Source of the DNA: an uncultured Oscillospiraceae bacterium
GTDB taxonomy: Bacteria > Bacillota > Clostridia > Oscillospirales > Oscillospiraceae
Direction of reading: 5' to 3'
NCBI GenBank assembly: GCA_900751035.1
Contig: CAADSF010000244.1
Span: forward strand, 1 to 11,356
DNA length: 11,356 nt
Shown here in pieces: positions 1 to 6,182 of this stretch. Every line of letters begins with the position of its first letter. The first letter of the stretch is position 1. A program made the translations under genes and the position numbers. Below the pieces are notes generated by a model, which searched no databases, was not told the DNA's origin, and saw only the letters and a list, made by a program, of their open reading frames with translations.

Positions 1-9
1 AACTCGGTC

Positions 10-38
10 AGTTTAGCACATCTTCATCCGTTTGTCAA
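10..38 (-). promoter_or_regulatory. Sigma-A promoter, downstream member of a tandem pair, reading left out of the window
   Basis: On the minus strand TTGACA (33-38) and TAAACT (10-15) are separated by exactly 17 nt. The -35 is perfect and the -10 matches 4 of 6. An A-rich tract (AAAAAAG, twice within 43-69) lies just upstream of the -35 and could act as an UP element. Transcription would start about position 3, so the gene served lies outside the window. Confidence 0.75.
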
Positions 39-113
39 GAACTTTTTTCGAATTCCTTCGAGCTTTTTTCTTGATCCCCGTCCGATTTGCCGCGCCCTTC
101 AGAACGCTTTGCT

Positions 114-142
114 ATGATACCAGATACGGATGCAAAAGTCAA
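114..142 (-). promoter_or_regulatory. Sigma-A promoter, upstream member of a tandem pair, reading left
   Basis: On the minus strand TTGACT (137-142) and TATCAT (114-119) are separated by exactly 17 nt, each box 5 of 6. It sits 104 bp upstream of a second sigma-A promoter in the same direction. No open frame lies between them, so both probably drive the same transcript beyond the left edge. Paired near-consensus promoters with A-rich upstream DNA are typical of rRNA or tRNA operons; that identity is inference. Confidence 0.72.
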
Positions 143-247
143 CAAAAACTTACGTTAAATCCTGCACAAAAACAATCCCCATGTTTTTGGTTGTTTTAGC
201 CATAAGTACCATAGAACGCAGTCTTCTGTTTTTCTTATGCCCGGAGC

Positions 248-279
248 AAGCAAAAATGGACGCCCCAAAGGGCGTCCAT
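248..279 (-). terminator. Rho-independent terminator of hpf
   Basis: Perfect 10-bp stem (256-265 with 270-279, ATGGACGCCC and its complement) and a 4-nt loop. On the minus strand the stem is followed by ATTTTTGC. It begins 17 nt past the hpf stop codon and separates hpf from the leftward tandem promoters. Confidence 0.9.
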
Positions 280-296
280 CGATATTTCACGGTACT

Positions 297-836
297 TTAA
301 GCCTCGTCCTCAATGAGGCCGTAGCCGCCGTCGGTTCTCTTGTACACGACTGCAAACGCGCCGTCGTTATCCTCGTCGCGGAACGCGAAGAACGTATGCT
401 CCAGCAGGTTCATCTGGAGGATGGCCTCCTCGCGGGTCATCGGCTTCATGTTGAACTTCTTGGTTCTCACAAGCTCGAAGGTGCCCTCTTCGGGTTCGTC
501 GGGTGCAAACGAGGTCTCGTCCGGGGTACGGACGAACGCGTCCTGACGCAGGCGACGGGCCAGACGGGTCTTGTTCTTGCGGATCTGGCGTTCAATGGTC
601 GCCACGGCCGCGTCGATCGACGCGAACATATCGGACGTGCTTTCACTGGCGCGGAAGTAGGTGTTCGCTGCGTGAACCGTAATTTCGACGTTGTTGCGGT
701 TCTTCTCAACGCTGAAGGTGACAAGAGCGTCGGCGTCGGTGCCGAAGAAACGTTCCAGCTTCATGACTTTCTTTTCCGCGTACTTATGAACGTTCTCAGG
801 CAGGGTTACCTTCTTTTCGGTGTACTGAAATCTCAT
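297..836 (-). CDS. hpf: Long-form ribosome hibernation promoting factor (HPF/RaiA family)
   Basis: Encodes 179 aa. HPF binds the 30S subunit near the decoding centre, and the long form dimerises 70S ribosomes into inactive 100S particles in stationary phase. The N-terminal S30AE domain spans residues 1-97 and is rich in Lys/Arg on its helices (EKKVMKLERFF, IRKNKTRLARRL). A flexible acidic linker runs about 100-120. The C-terminal dimerisation domain spans about 121-177 and carries the typical VRTKKFNMKPMTREEA and GGYGLIED stretches. The frame is open upstream to 920, but ATG at 834-836 is chosen because it has a good Shine-Dalgarno AAAGGAG (845-851) 8 nt before it and starts the S30AE domain correctly. 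The gene is monocistronic, with its own promoter and terminator. Length and both domains are as expected, and the identification is secure. Confidence 0.96.
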   Translation of the reverse strand: MRFQYTEKKVTLPENVHKYAEKKVMKLERFFGTDADALVTFSVEKNRNNVEITVHAANTYFRASESTSDMFASIDAAVATIERQIRKNKTRLARRLRQDAFVRTPDETSFAPDEPEEGTFELVRTKKFNMKPMTREEAILQMNLLEHTFFAFRDEDNDGAFAVVYKRTDGGYGLIEDEA

Positions 837-868
837 AGTTACCGCTCCTTTCGTGATGCCATACTTCC

Positions 869-884
869 CAGGGATTGCTCCCTG
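869..884 (-). promoter_or_regulatory. 5'-terminal hairpin of hpf mRNA with GCAA tetraloop
   Basis: On the minus strand CAGGGA-GCAA-TCCCTG forms a 6-bp stem (869-874 with 879-884) closed by a GNRA-type tetraloop. The predicted transcription start, judged from the -10 box at 892-897, is about 885, so the hairpin would sit at the extreme 5' end of the transcript. Such hairpins can protect mRNAs from 5'-end decay; that role here is inference. Confidence 0.5.
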
Positions 885-891
885 TGATGAT

Positions 892-920
892 AGTATACCA
901 CAGATTCCGTCAAATTGCAA
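892..920 (-). promoter_or_regulatory. hpf promoter (sigma-A type, extended -10)
   Basis: Minus-strand TTGCAA (915-920), 17-nt spacer, TATACT (892-897) preceded by TGG, which makes an extended -10. The predicted start near 885 gives a leader of about 49 nt before the ATG. Confidence 0.7.
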
Positions 921-928
921 GTTTGACG
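908..928. promoter_or_regulatory. Operator-like inverted repeat over the hpf -35 box
   Basis: Perfect 7-bp inverted repeat: CGTCAAA (908-914) and TTTGACG (922-928) around a 7-nt centre. It covers the -35 hexamer of hpf, where a bound regulator would affect RNA polymerase. The half-site resembles the GTCAAA element of CtsR boxes, but CtsR sites are direct repeats and this is inverted. The binding protein is unknown. Confidence 0.4.
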
Positions 929-961
929 CACACGCAGCGCAGTAAACATTGTGTGAACGGA

Positions 962-991
962 CGAAGGCGGGCGCTGGTGCGTCCGCCTTCG
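962..991 (-). other. Stem-loop just downstream of the small HTH gene
   Basis: 9-bp perfect stem CGAAGGCGG (962-970) with CCGCCTTCG (983-991) and a 12-nt loop, 3 nt past the stop codon of the HTH gene. It lies where the operon should end, but no T-tract follows on either strand. It could therefore be a weak terminator or an mRNA 3'-end stabiliser. Confidence 0.45.
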
Positions 992-994
992 GTG

Positions 995-1216
995 TTATTG
1001 TCCGGAAAATGCGTCGATCAGCTCCTGCATACTCAGGCCGAAATAGCGTGCGAGCGTCATGAGGTTCCTTGTGCTGACGGCTGTTTCACGGCCAGTCATG
1101 ATCTTGCGGAGAATTCCGGCGTCGATGCCGGTCTGCCGGGACAGCTCCGCCGCCGTCAGCTTCCGCTCGTCCATCCATGCGCTGAGTACCTCCGGCGCAG
1201 CCTTAAAGCTCCGCAT
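995..1216 (-). CDS. Small XRE/Cro-C1-type helix-turn-helix protein
   Basis: 73 aa, almost entirely one DNA-binding domain: LSAWMDERKLTAAELSRQTG (helices 1-2, about 11-30), the recognition-helix region IDAGILRKIMTGRE (31-44), then NLMTLARYFGLSMQELI (51-67), the usual HTH_3/HTH_26 ending. ATG at 1214-1216 is preceded by AAAAGGAG at good distance; the frame stays open upstream to 1336 but without domain homology there. Its start overlaps the end of the DUF4364 gene by 14 nt, so the two are cotranscribed and probably translationally coupled. No effector domain is present, so it is either a compact repressor or an accessory of its partner. Target unknown. Confidence 0.85.
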   Translation of the reverse strand: MRSFKAAPEVLSAWMDERKLTAAELSRQTGIDAGILRKIMTGRETAVSTRNLMTLARYFGLSMQELIDAFSGQ

Positions 1217-1751
1217 GGCCGCTCTCCTTTTCGTCGAGCAGCTGACGCAGGAGCTGCTGATAGACCGCGTCCGCCTGCTTTTCGTATGCGCGTACGAGCG
1301 TGCGGGCCTGCGAAAGCGTCGGCGCGGCAAGCTCAAGCTTCATGAGAACGCCCGCGTCGTCGCGCAGGCACAGCTGTGCGAGATAGTCGCCTGTTTCCTC
1401 CTGCTCGATCTTCGTCTCGATCAGTCCCTTGCGCTGGATACGGGTGTTGTAGCGCTGCACCGCCATCAGTGCGCGCTGCATGACCGGGTAGGCAATGGCG
1501 TCGCAGGTGATCTCCTCGTGCTCGCGGCCCTTGTCGGTGATGAGGTAGGTATCGTCCGACAGCTGCTGCAGATGGCCGCTCTGCACCATCTGGGGGACGG
1601 CGACGCTGACGTCGAAGTAGCTGAGCTTATCGTCCTGATAGCACAGCTCGTAGATCGTCTGCAGCGTCACCGGATAGGAGAGCTTGGCCATGACGAATAA
1701 AATCAAGACCTTGACGTCGAGCATATCCTGAATAAAACCGTGCTGTTCCAT
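1203..1751 (-). CDS. DUF4364 family protein, predicted winged-helix regulator
   Basis: 182 aa, soluble, no signal peptide. The N-terminal part (about 6-78), with VKVLILFVMAKLSYPVTLQTI, a short linker, VSVAVPQMVQSGHLQQLSDDTYLITDKG, reads as a winged helix: helices followed by a beta-hairpin wing. The C-terminal part (about 80-182) has the DUF4364 pattern of a 'LMAVQRYNTRI' helix, a small beta sheet and a long terminal amphipathic helix. ATG at 1749-1751 is chosen over upstream in-frame starts because it has GAGGTG (1758-1763) 6 nt before it. First gene of a two-gene operon with the overlapping small HTH gene. DUF4364 is common in Clostridia and has no established function that I know of; DNA binding is inferred from the fold pattern. 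Confidence 0.82.
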   Translation of the reverse strand: MEQHGFIQDMLDVKVLILFVMAKLSYPVTLQTIYELCYQDDKLSYFDVSVAVPQMVQSGHLQQLSDDTYLITDKGREHEEITCDAIAYPVMQRALMAVQRYNTRIQRKGLIETKIEQEETGDYLAQLCLRDDAGVLMKLELAAPTLSQARTLVRAYEKQADAVYQQLLRQLLDEKESGHAEL

Positions 1752-1790
1752 GCTTGTCACCTCGTTGGTAAACATTTCTGCGATGCATCC

Positions 1791-1819
1791 AGTATAGCAA
1801 AAAAATCCTGAAAACACAA
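1791..1819 (-). promoter_or_regulatory. Promoter of the DUF4364-HTH operon
   Basis: Minus-strand TTGTGT (1814-1819), 17-nt spacer ending in a T-run, TATACT (1791-1796). The predicted start is about 1784, giving a leader of about 33 nt to the ATG. Confidence 0.65.
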
Positions 1820-1911
1820 GCCCTTCACGCGCTTTTCCAACTGCGAGGAAGGATTTACCGCTTGTTTTCCTGCGAAAATGGGCGTAAAACGAAGAAGAAG
1901 GAGGTATTACC

Positions 1912-2559
1912 ATGAAAAGAAAAATCCCCGCATTACTCCTTGCGCTGCTCCTTGTTTTTTCAGCAGCGCTCCCCGCAGGCGCGGCGGGCTACCGCTGCGC
2001 GGTCCGGTCGTGGCCGTCCGGCTGCTGGAGGCAGTTCTTCTGTGACCGCTTCGGCATCGGCTGCGGCGGTCAGACCCCCGACGCTCCGTCGGAGCCGGAA
2101 CCGCCGTCTGAGCCGGAGCAGCCCTCCGAGCCGGAAGAGCCGTCTGAGCCGGAGCAGCCCCCGCAGCCGTCCGGCGGCGCATCCGTATCCAGCTATGAGC
2201 AGCAGGTTGTCACGCTCGTCAATGCCGAGCGTGCGAAATACGGCCTCGCGGCGCTGACGCTGGACGAGACGCTCTGCGGCTATGCCCGCGTCAAATCGCA
2301 GGATATGCACGATCAGGGCTACTTCTCCCACACCAGTCCGACCTATGGCTCCCCGTTCGACATGATGCGCACGTTCGGCGTGTCGTACCGCTCGGCGGGT
2401 GAAAACATCGCCATGGGCTATTCGACACCGGAAGCCGTTGTGGCCGCCTGGATGAACTCCGAAGGTCACCGCGCGAACATCCTGTCCGCGAACTATACGA
2501 CGCTCGGCGTCGGCTACGTCGAAGACGGCGGGTACTGGACCCAGTGGTTCATCGGCTGA
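1912..2559 (+). CDS. Secreted CAP-domain (SCP/YkwD-like) protein with Cys-rich and Pro/Glu linker
   Basis: 215 aa. A Sec signal peptide covers residues 1-25 (KRK, hydrophobic core ALLLALLLVFSAAL, cleavage near AGA-AG). A short cysteine-rich stretch follows (Cys 29, 38, 44, 51). Next are four tandem PSEPE(P/Q/E) hexapeptides (59-82), then a CAP domain (about 95-215). CAP hallmarks are visible: VNAERAKYGLAAL, GYFSHTSP (His140), AGENIA (Glu164), EGHRANIL (His186) and a C-terminal WTQWF. The start has the Shine-Dalgarno GAAGGAGG 7 nt upstream. CAP proteins of spore formers (YkwD class) are extracytoplasmic and some are spore- or cell-wall-associated; the exact biochemical role is not settled. It is monocistronic with its own terminator, and lies next to, but separately transcribed from, the dipicolinate synthase genes. 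Confidence 0.92.
   Translation: MKRKIPALLLALLLVFSAALPAGAAGYRCAVRSWPSGCWRQFFCDRFGIGCGGQTPDAPSEPEPPSEPEQPSEPEEPSEPEQPPQPSGGASVSSYEQQVVTLVNAERAKYGLAALTLDETLCGYARVKSQDMHDQGYFSHTSPTYGSPFDMMRTFGVSYRSAGENIAMGYSTPEAVVAAWMNSEGHRANILSANYTTLGVGYVEDGGYWTQWFIG
2086..2157 (+). repeat. Four tandem 18-bp repeats encoding PSEPE(P/Q/E)
   Basis: Four in-frame 18-nt units (2086-2103, 2104-2121, 2122-2139, 2140-2157) encode PSEPEP, PSEPEQ, PSEPEE and PSEPEQ. Units two and four are identical at the DNA level. They make an extended acidic proline-rich spacer between the Cys-rich segment and the CAP domain. Copy number may vary between strains through slippage. Confidence 0.9.
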
Positions 2560-2605
2560 CCAGAGATACTTATTATAGATAGAAAAAGCCGTGCTTCATA
2601 TGCTT

Positions 2606-2635
2606 GCCCCTGCCGCAAAGGCAGGGGCCTTTTTT
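2606..2635 (+). terminator. Rho-independent terminator of the CAP gene
   Basis: Perfect 9-bp stem GCCCCTGCC (2606-2614) with GGCAGGGGC (2620-2628), 5-nt loop, then CTTTTTT. It lies 47 nt past the CAP-gene stop and isolates the following sporulation genes from read-through. Confidence 0.93.
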
Positions 2636-2645
2636 CTGGCTCCTG

Positions 2646-2654
2646 CATAGGATA
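2646..2654 (+). promoter_or_regulatory. Sigma-K-like -10 element for dpaAB
   Basis: CATAGGATA matches the sigma-K -10 consensus CATANNNTA of B. subtilis, where spoVFAB is sigma-K-dependent. It sits between the preceding terminator and the start of dpaA. I see no convincing -35 element; the upstream DNA at the right distance is the terminator tail. The predicted start near 2661 would give a very short leader. Confidence 0.5.
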
Positions 2655-2668
2655 TCAGGAAAGAAGGG

Positions 2669-3487
2669 GTGCATTTGAAGCGAACATTTGCCGTCATTGG
2701 CGGCGATCTGCGGCAGCGGTATTTGCTGCGGCAGCTGCGCGGGCTGGGATTCCCGGCAGCCGCGTACCGCGTGCCGGATACGGAAGACAGTGCGGCGGAC
2801 TTGTCCGGCTGCTTACAGGGTGCAAACGTTCTGATTTTGCCCATGCCTGCCGGGAGCAGCGTGCCGCTGGCGGACATTCTGGACGCGGCGGAGCCGGACG
2901 CGCTCGTCTGCGGCGGGATGCTCGGTTCGGCAGAGGCGCTGCTGCGGGCGCGGGGAATTTCATTTTATGACTATGCGCAGGACGAGGCGCTGCTGCTGCA
3001 AAACGCGGAGCTGACCGCCGAGGCGGCGGTTCCGCTGCTGCTGGAGCGGCTTTCCGGCCCGCTCGTTGGCAGCCGGATTTTGCTCTGCGGCTTTGGACGC
3101 ATCGGGAAGCTGCTGGCCCGCAAGCTGAAGGCGCTGGGCGCGGATGTGACCGTCTCGGCCCGCAAGCCGCAGGATCTGGAGCTCGCGCACATTCTCGGCT
3201 ATCGCCGCGTCACGACCGGACGCTTCGCAGACGCGCTTGCGCAGTACGACGGGATCGTCAACACCGTCCCCGCGCCAATTATCAGCCCGGCGCAGCTGCA
3301 ATCCGTTCGCCGTGACTGTGCGCTGCTGGAGCTGGCCAGCCTACCCGGCGGGTTCTGCGCCGAGGCACAGGCGCTGCCGGGGTACTGCGCTGCGCGTGGT
3401 CTGCCGGGCCGGTATGCGCCGGAGGCCGCCGCTGCCATCATCCGAAACGTCATATTCCGTGAGCTGAATCTGGAGGAAGCAAGATGA
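2669..3487 (+). CDS. dpaA: Dipicolinate synthase subunit A
   Basis: 272 aa. With DpaB it converts the lysine-pathway intermediate dihydrodipicolinate to dipicolinic acid (pyridine-2,6-dicarboxylate) in the mother cell; DPA is then loaded into the spore core for heat resistance. The N-terminal domain opens with FAVIGGDLRQ (7-16), typical of SpoVFA. A Rossmann NAD(P)-binding domain follows, with GFGRIGKLLA at 141-150 and the partner segments ALGADVTVSAR, IVNTVPAPI and LLELASLPGG. The C-terminus has ARGLPGRYAPEAAAAI. Length is close to the family norm. The start is ambiguous: GTG at 2669 (used here) or TTG at 2675. TTG is well placed after AGAAGGGG (2662-2669) and fits a start of transcription near 2661. 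It overlaps dpaB by 4 nt. Also known as spoVFA. Confidence 0.95.
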   Translation: MHLKRTFAVIGGDLRQRYLLRQLRGLGFPAAAYRVPDTEDSAADLSGCLQGANVLILPMPAGSSVPLADILDAAEPDALVCGGMLGSAEALLRARGISFYDYAQDEALLLQNAELTAEAAVPLLLERLSGPLVGSRILLCGFGRIGKLLARKLKALGADVTVSARKPQDLELAHILGYRRVTTGRFADALAQYDGIVNTVPAPIISPAQLQSVRRDCALLELASLPGGFCAEAQALPGYCAARGLPGRYAPEAAAAIIRNVIFRELNLEEAR

Positions 3488-4071
3488 AAAGAATCACGCT
3501 TGGGCTTGCCATGTGCGGCTCATTCTGCACGTTTTCCCGCGTTCTGGACGCGTTTGAGACGCTGGACCGGGAAGCTTACGACCTCGTGCCCATCATGTCG
3601 CAGGCCAGCTTTGAAACAGACAGCCGCTTCGGGCCTGCGGCGCAGTTCCGGGAGCGGCTGGAGGCGCTTTGCGGATGCGGGATCGTCCATACGATAGAGG
3701 AAGCGGAGCCGTTCGGGCCCAAAAAGCTGCTGGACGCGCTTGTTATCATGCCGTGTACGGGAAACACGCTTGCAAAGCTTTCAGCAGGCATCGCCGACGG
3801 GCCGGTCACGCTGGCGGCAAAGGCGCATCTGCGGAACGAGCGGCCCGTAATTGTCGCCGTATCGACCAACGACGGTCTGGCCGGGAACGCAGCAAATCTC
3901 GGTGCGCTTCTGAACCGGCGCGGCTATTATTTCGTCCCGTTCGGGCAGGACAGCGCATTCAAAAAGCCGCGCTCCCTCGTCGCGGATTTCGCGAAGCTGC
4001 CGCAGACCGTCGAGGCTGCGCTGCGCGGCGAACAGGTTCAGCCGATGCTGTATGGGCCGCCTGTTGGATAG
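3484..4071 (+). CDS. dpaB: Dipicolinate synthase subunit B (flavoprotein family)
   Basis: 195 aa. Second subunit of dipicolinate synthase, a member of the flavoprotein/phosphopantothenoylcysteine decarboxylase-like fold. Visible family signatures: LGLAMCGSFCTF at the N-terminus, VIMPCTGNTLAKLS (87-100), VIVAVSTNDGLAGNAANLG (122-140) and the conserved tail YYFVPFGQDSAFKKPRSLVADF (148-169). The ATG overlaps the dpaA stop as ATGA, with GGAGG (3472-3476) 7 nt upstream inside dpaA, so the two subunits are translationally coupled. It ends only 20 nt from the end of the convergent response-regulator gene, with no terminator visible between. Also known as spoVFB. Many cluster I clostridia lack this pair, so its presence is informative for placing the organism. 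Confidence 0.95.
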   Translation: MKRITLGLAMCGSFCTFSRVLDAFETLDREAYDLVPIMSQASFETDSRFGPAAQFRERLEALCGCGIVHTIEEAEPFGPKKLLDALVIMPCTGNTLAKLSAGIADGPVTLAAKAHLRNERPVIVAVSTNDGLAGNAANLGALLNRRGYYFVPFGQDSAFKKPRSLVADFAKLPQTVEAALRGEQVQPMLYGPPVG

Positions 4072-4091
4072 GTAGTTGCAGGCCGCTGCGG

Positions 4092-4838
4092 TCAGTTCAG
4101 CCGGCTGCGGTACTCGTTGGCGCTGAGGCCGGTGATTTTTTTGAAGGTGCGGGAAAAATGACCGCTGTCGGAATAGCCGACGAGATCGACGATATCGCCG
4201 ATCTTGAGACTGGGGTCTGCCAACAGCTCCTTGGCCTTTTCGATGCGGACAGAATTGAGCAGGTCGTAATAGCTCTTCTCCGCGTACTTGTTGATGAGCT
4301 TGGACAGGTGCCACTGCGAGACGTAGCAGAAATCCGCGACCTCCTGCAAGGAGAGCTTTTTCGCGTAGTTCTGCTCGATATAGGCAATGGCCTTTTTCAC
4401 GATGAAGCTCGTGGCCTGCTTGTCGGGCAGCCCGTCGTCGGGGTTCTGCTCCGCGCCCTCCGCGCCGCCCAGCCGCTCGGTCATGGCGGCAAGCGCCTCG
4501 TGCAGCTCGTCCATCTTCGACGGCTTGAGCAGGTAGCGGCACACACCGAGGCGGATGGCCTCCTGCGCGTAGGAAAAATCGCGGTAGCCGGTCAGGACGG
4601 CGATTTGCAGGTTCGGGAACTCGCTTTTGAGGCCTGCAAGCATCGTCAGCCCATCCTGATCGGGCATACGGATGTCGGTAAAGACGATATCCGGTCGCAC
4701 GCTTCGGATCATGGCCGCGCCGGAGGCGGCGTCATACGCCGTCCCGACGACCTCGCAGTGATATTCCGCCCATTTGACGACCCGGCGGAGGCCCTCGACG
4801 ATAATCCGCTCGTCGTCGATCAACACGACCCGGTACAT
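4092..4838 (-). CDS. YesN-like response regulator with AraC-type DNA-binding domain
   Basis: 248 aa. The receiver domain (about 1-118) has the acidic pocket Asp8/Asp9, phosphoacceptor Asp55 in VFTDIRMPD, Thr83 in AVLTGYRDF and Lys105 in RYLLKPSKM. A short linker (about 123-142) leads to an AraC/XylS double helix-turn-helix (about 143-248): SLQEVADFCYVSQWHLSKLINK and then IVDLVGYSDSGHFSRTFKKITGLSANEYR. All phosphotransfer residues are intact. Third gene of an operon behind the solute-binding lipoprotein (14-nt gap that contains its Shine-Dalgarno AGAGGA, 4846-4851) and the sensor kinase. YesM/YesN pairs typically control uptake and use of carbohydrates; the regulon here is not visible in the window. 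Confidence 0.94.
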   Translation of the reverse strand: MYRVVLIDDERIIVEGLRRVVKWAEYHCEVVGTAYDAASGAAMIRSVRPDIVFTDIRMPDQDGLTMLAGLKSEFPNLQIAVLTGYRDFSYAQEAIRLGVCRYLLKPSKMDELHEALAAMTERLGGAEGAEQNPDDGLPDKQATSFIVKKAIAYIEQNYAKKLSLQEVADFCYVSQWHLSKLINKYAEKSYYDLLNSVRIEKAKELLADPSLKIGDIVDLVGYSDSGHFSRTFKKITGLSANEYRSRLN

Positions 4839-4852
4839 ACGCTCATCCTCTC

Positions 4853-6139
4853 TCAGTTCAGGCGCATGGCCTGCTCGACTGCGTCATGGGCCGTGATGCG
4901 GCCCGTGACGATATTCGGAATGTTGGAAAACAGGCTGCTTCTGGCTTCGCCGGAAAGTGCGTCCTGCACAGCCCCGACGTATCTTGTGACCGCCGCGTTC
5001 ATCCGTGCGGCAGACTGGTAAAGCGAATTGCCCTCGACCGGTATCACGGGCGCGGCCAGCGCCGTCGTCTCGGTCGTCACGAACTGCTCGATCACCGCGT
5101 CGGAGGTCAGCTGCGAGACGAATTGGGCCGCCGCTTCGCGCTTATCCGGGTCGTCCCACGCCTTGCGGGTAACAAAGTAGCCGGTCGAAATACCGCCGAC
5201 CGTCTCAGACGGCAGGCGAAGGGCCTGCGCGGGCACATAGCAGACAGCAAAATCATCCAGCCGGTCCGCGTAATTTTCCGAGAAGAAGCCGACCTTCCAC
5301 GAGCCGTCGAGCAAAAATGCCGCCTCGCCGTCGCCGAACATGGCGACTGTCTCCGCGTCGCCTGCAGTCAGCGTATTTTCCGCGAAGAAGCCCTGCTCAT
5401 AGAGAAGCCTGAGATCATCCAGCCCTGCAATCCATGCCTCGGATACGCTGTCCGTGACCAGCGCCCCCGTCTCGTCCAGCTGCGGCAGCTGGAGGTGCGC
5501 GTCCACGCCGCCCCGGTTGAGCACAGCGAATTCGAACCAGTAGTGCGGCATCTCAATTAAAGAGCACGCGATGGGCGTGAGCCCCTGATCGCGGATCGTC
5601 CGGCAATCCGCAAGGAACTGCTCCCACGTATAATCCGCGCCCGGCAGCGCAACGCCGCAGCGCTCCAGAACGGACTTGTTCACAAACAGGCTCTCCCAGT
5701 AGCCCATGACCGGCACGGCATAGCACTTGCCGTCGGAGGCGGTGGGGAGCTTCGCGTCGTCCATATTTTTTGCGTAATCGGGATATTCGGCGCGGATTTC
5801 GTCCAGAGACACGACCTTTCCGGCCCGGATGAACGGCTCTGCGTCCGCGTTGGTGAAGAAAAAGAGCACGTCCGGCTCGGAGCCCGTCTCAAAATCCGTC
5901 AGCACCCGCGCCTTCCATTCCTCGCTGGACACATCGGAGCCGTCGGACACCAGATTTCCAGTCGAGGCCTCGTAGGCCGCGACGGCGGCTTCAAAATTCC
6001 TGCGGTTGCCGTCCTCGCTGCCGAAGGAGGTCACGACCCGCAGCGTCACAGGCTCCGCCTGCGGCGTCTGTTCGCTCTGTGCGCAGCCGCAAAGCAGCAG
6101 CATCGCCGCTGCAAGCAGGATTCCTGCCGTCTTCTTCAT
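4853..6139 (-). CDS. Extracellular solute-binding lipoprotein (family 1, sugar type)
   Basis: 428 aa. Lipoprotein signal MKKTAGILLAAAMLLLCGC with lipobox LCGC and lipidated Cys19. The mature protein has the family 1 (MalE/UgpB-like) binding-protein pattern: VTLRVVTSFG near the N-terminus, a hinge region GKCYAVPVMGYWESLFVNKSV, YTWEQFLADCRTI, MFGDGEAAFLLDGSWKVG and a C-terminal VTRKAWDDPDKREAAAQFVSQL. ATG at 6137-6139 is chosen because AGGAGG (6148-6153) lies 8 nt upstream and the signal peptide starts there. It lies between the sensor kinase (43-nt gap) and the response regulator (14-nt gap) on the same strand. No ABC permease or ATPase gene is in the operon, so it is either a detached transport component or a ligand-presenting partner of the kinase (inference). 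Ligand unknown; oligosaccharide likely. Confidence 0.93.
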   Translation of the reverse strand: MKKTAGILLAAAMLLLCGCAQSEQTPQAEPVTLRVVTSFGSEDGNRRNFEAAVAAYEASTGNLVSDGSDVSSEEWKARVLTDFETGSEPDVLFFFTNADAEPFIRAGKVVSLDEIRAEYPDYAKNMDDAKLPTASDGKCYAVPVMGYWESLFVNKSVLERCGVALPGADYTWEQFLADCRTIRDQGLTPIACSLIEMPHYWFEFAVLNRGGVDAHLQLPQLDETGALVTDSVSEAWIAGLDDLRLLYEQGFFAENTLTAGDAETVAMFGDGEAAFLLDGSWKVGFFSENYADRLDDFAVCYVPAQALRLPSETVGGISTGYFVTRKAWDDPDKREAAAQFVSQLTSDAVIEQFVTTETTALAAPVIPVEGNSLYQSAARMNAAVTRYVGAVQDALSGEARSSLFSNIPNIVTGRITAHDAVEQAMRLN

Positions 6140-6182
6140 TGTACGTTCCTCCTCCGCGCCGTGCGGCGCGTTCATGCTGCTT

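Noticed and set aside
46..66. TCGAA-TTCC-TTCGA stem followed by TTTTTT as a plus-strand terminator
   Set aside because: The 5-bp AT-rich stem is too weak, no plus-strand gene precedes it in the window, and the A/T tracts are better explained as promoter upstream DNA.
137..237. A/T-rich stretch as a small RNA gene or third promoter
   Set aside because: Only a weak AAAACAA/TTGTTTT pairing and a poor TTGTTT-17-TAAGTT match are seen; nothing supports a call.
1862..1890. TTGTTT-17-TAAAAC as promoter of the CAP gene
   Set aside because: Only about 7 of 12 consensus positions, and no sporulation sigma motif fits better; the CAP gene must have a promoter in 1752-1911 but I cannot place it with confidence.
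3669..5021. Long plus-strand open frame (about 450 codons) across dpaB and the response-regulator gene
   Set aside because: It overlaps two well-identified genes in other frames, is rich in Arg/Ala/Gly low-complexity text, and has no ribosome-binding site or domain; typical GC-rich shadow.
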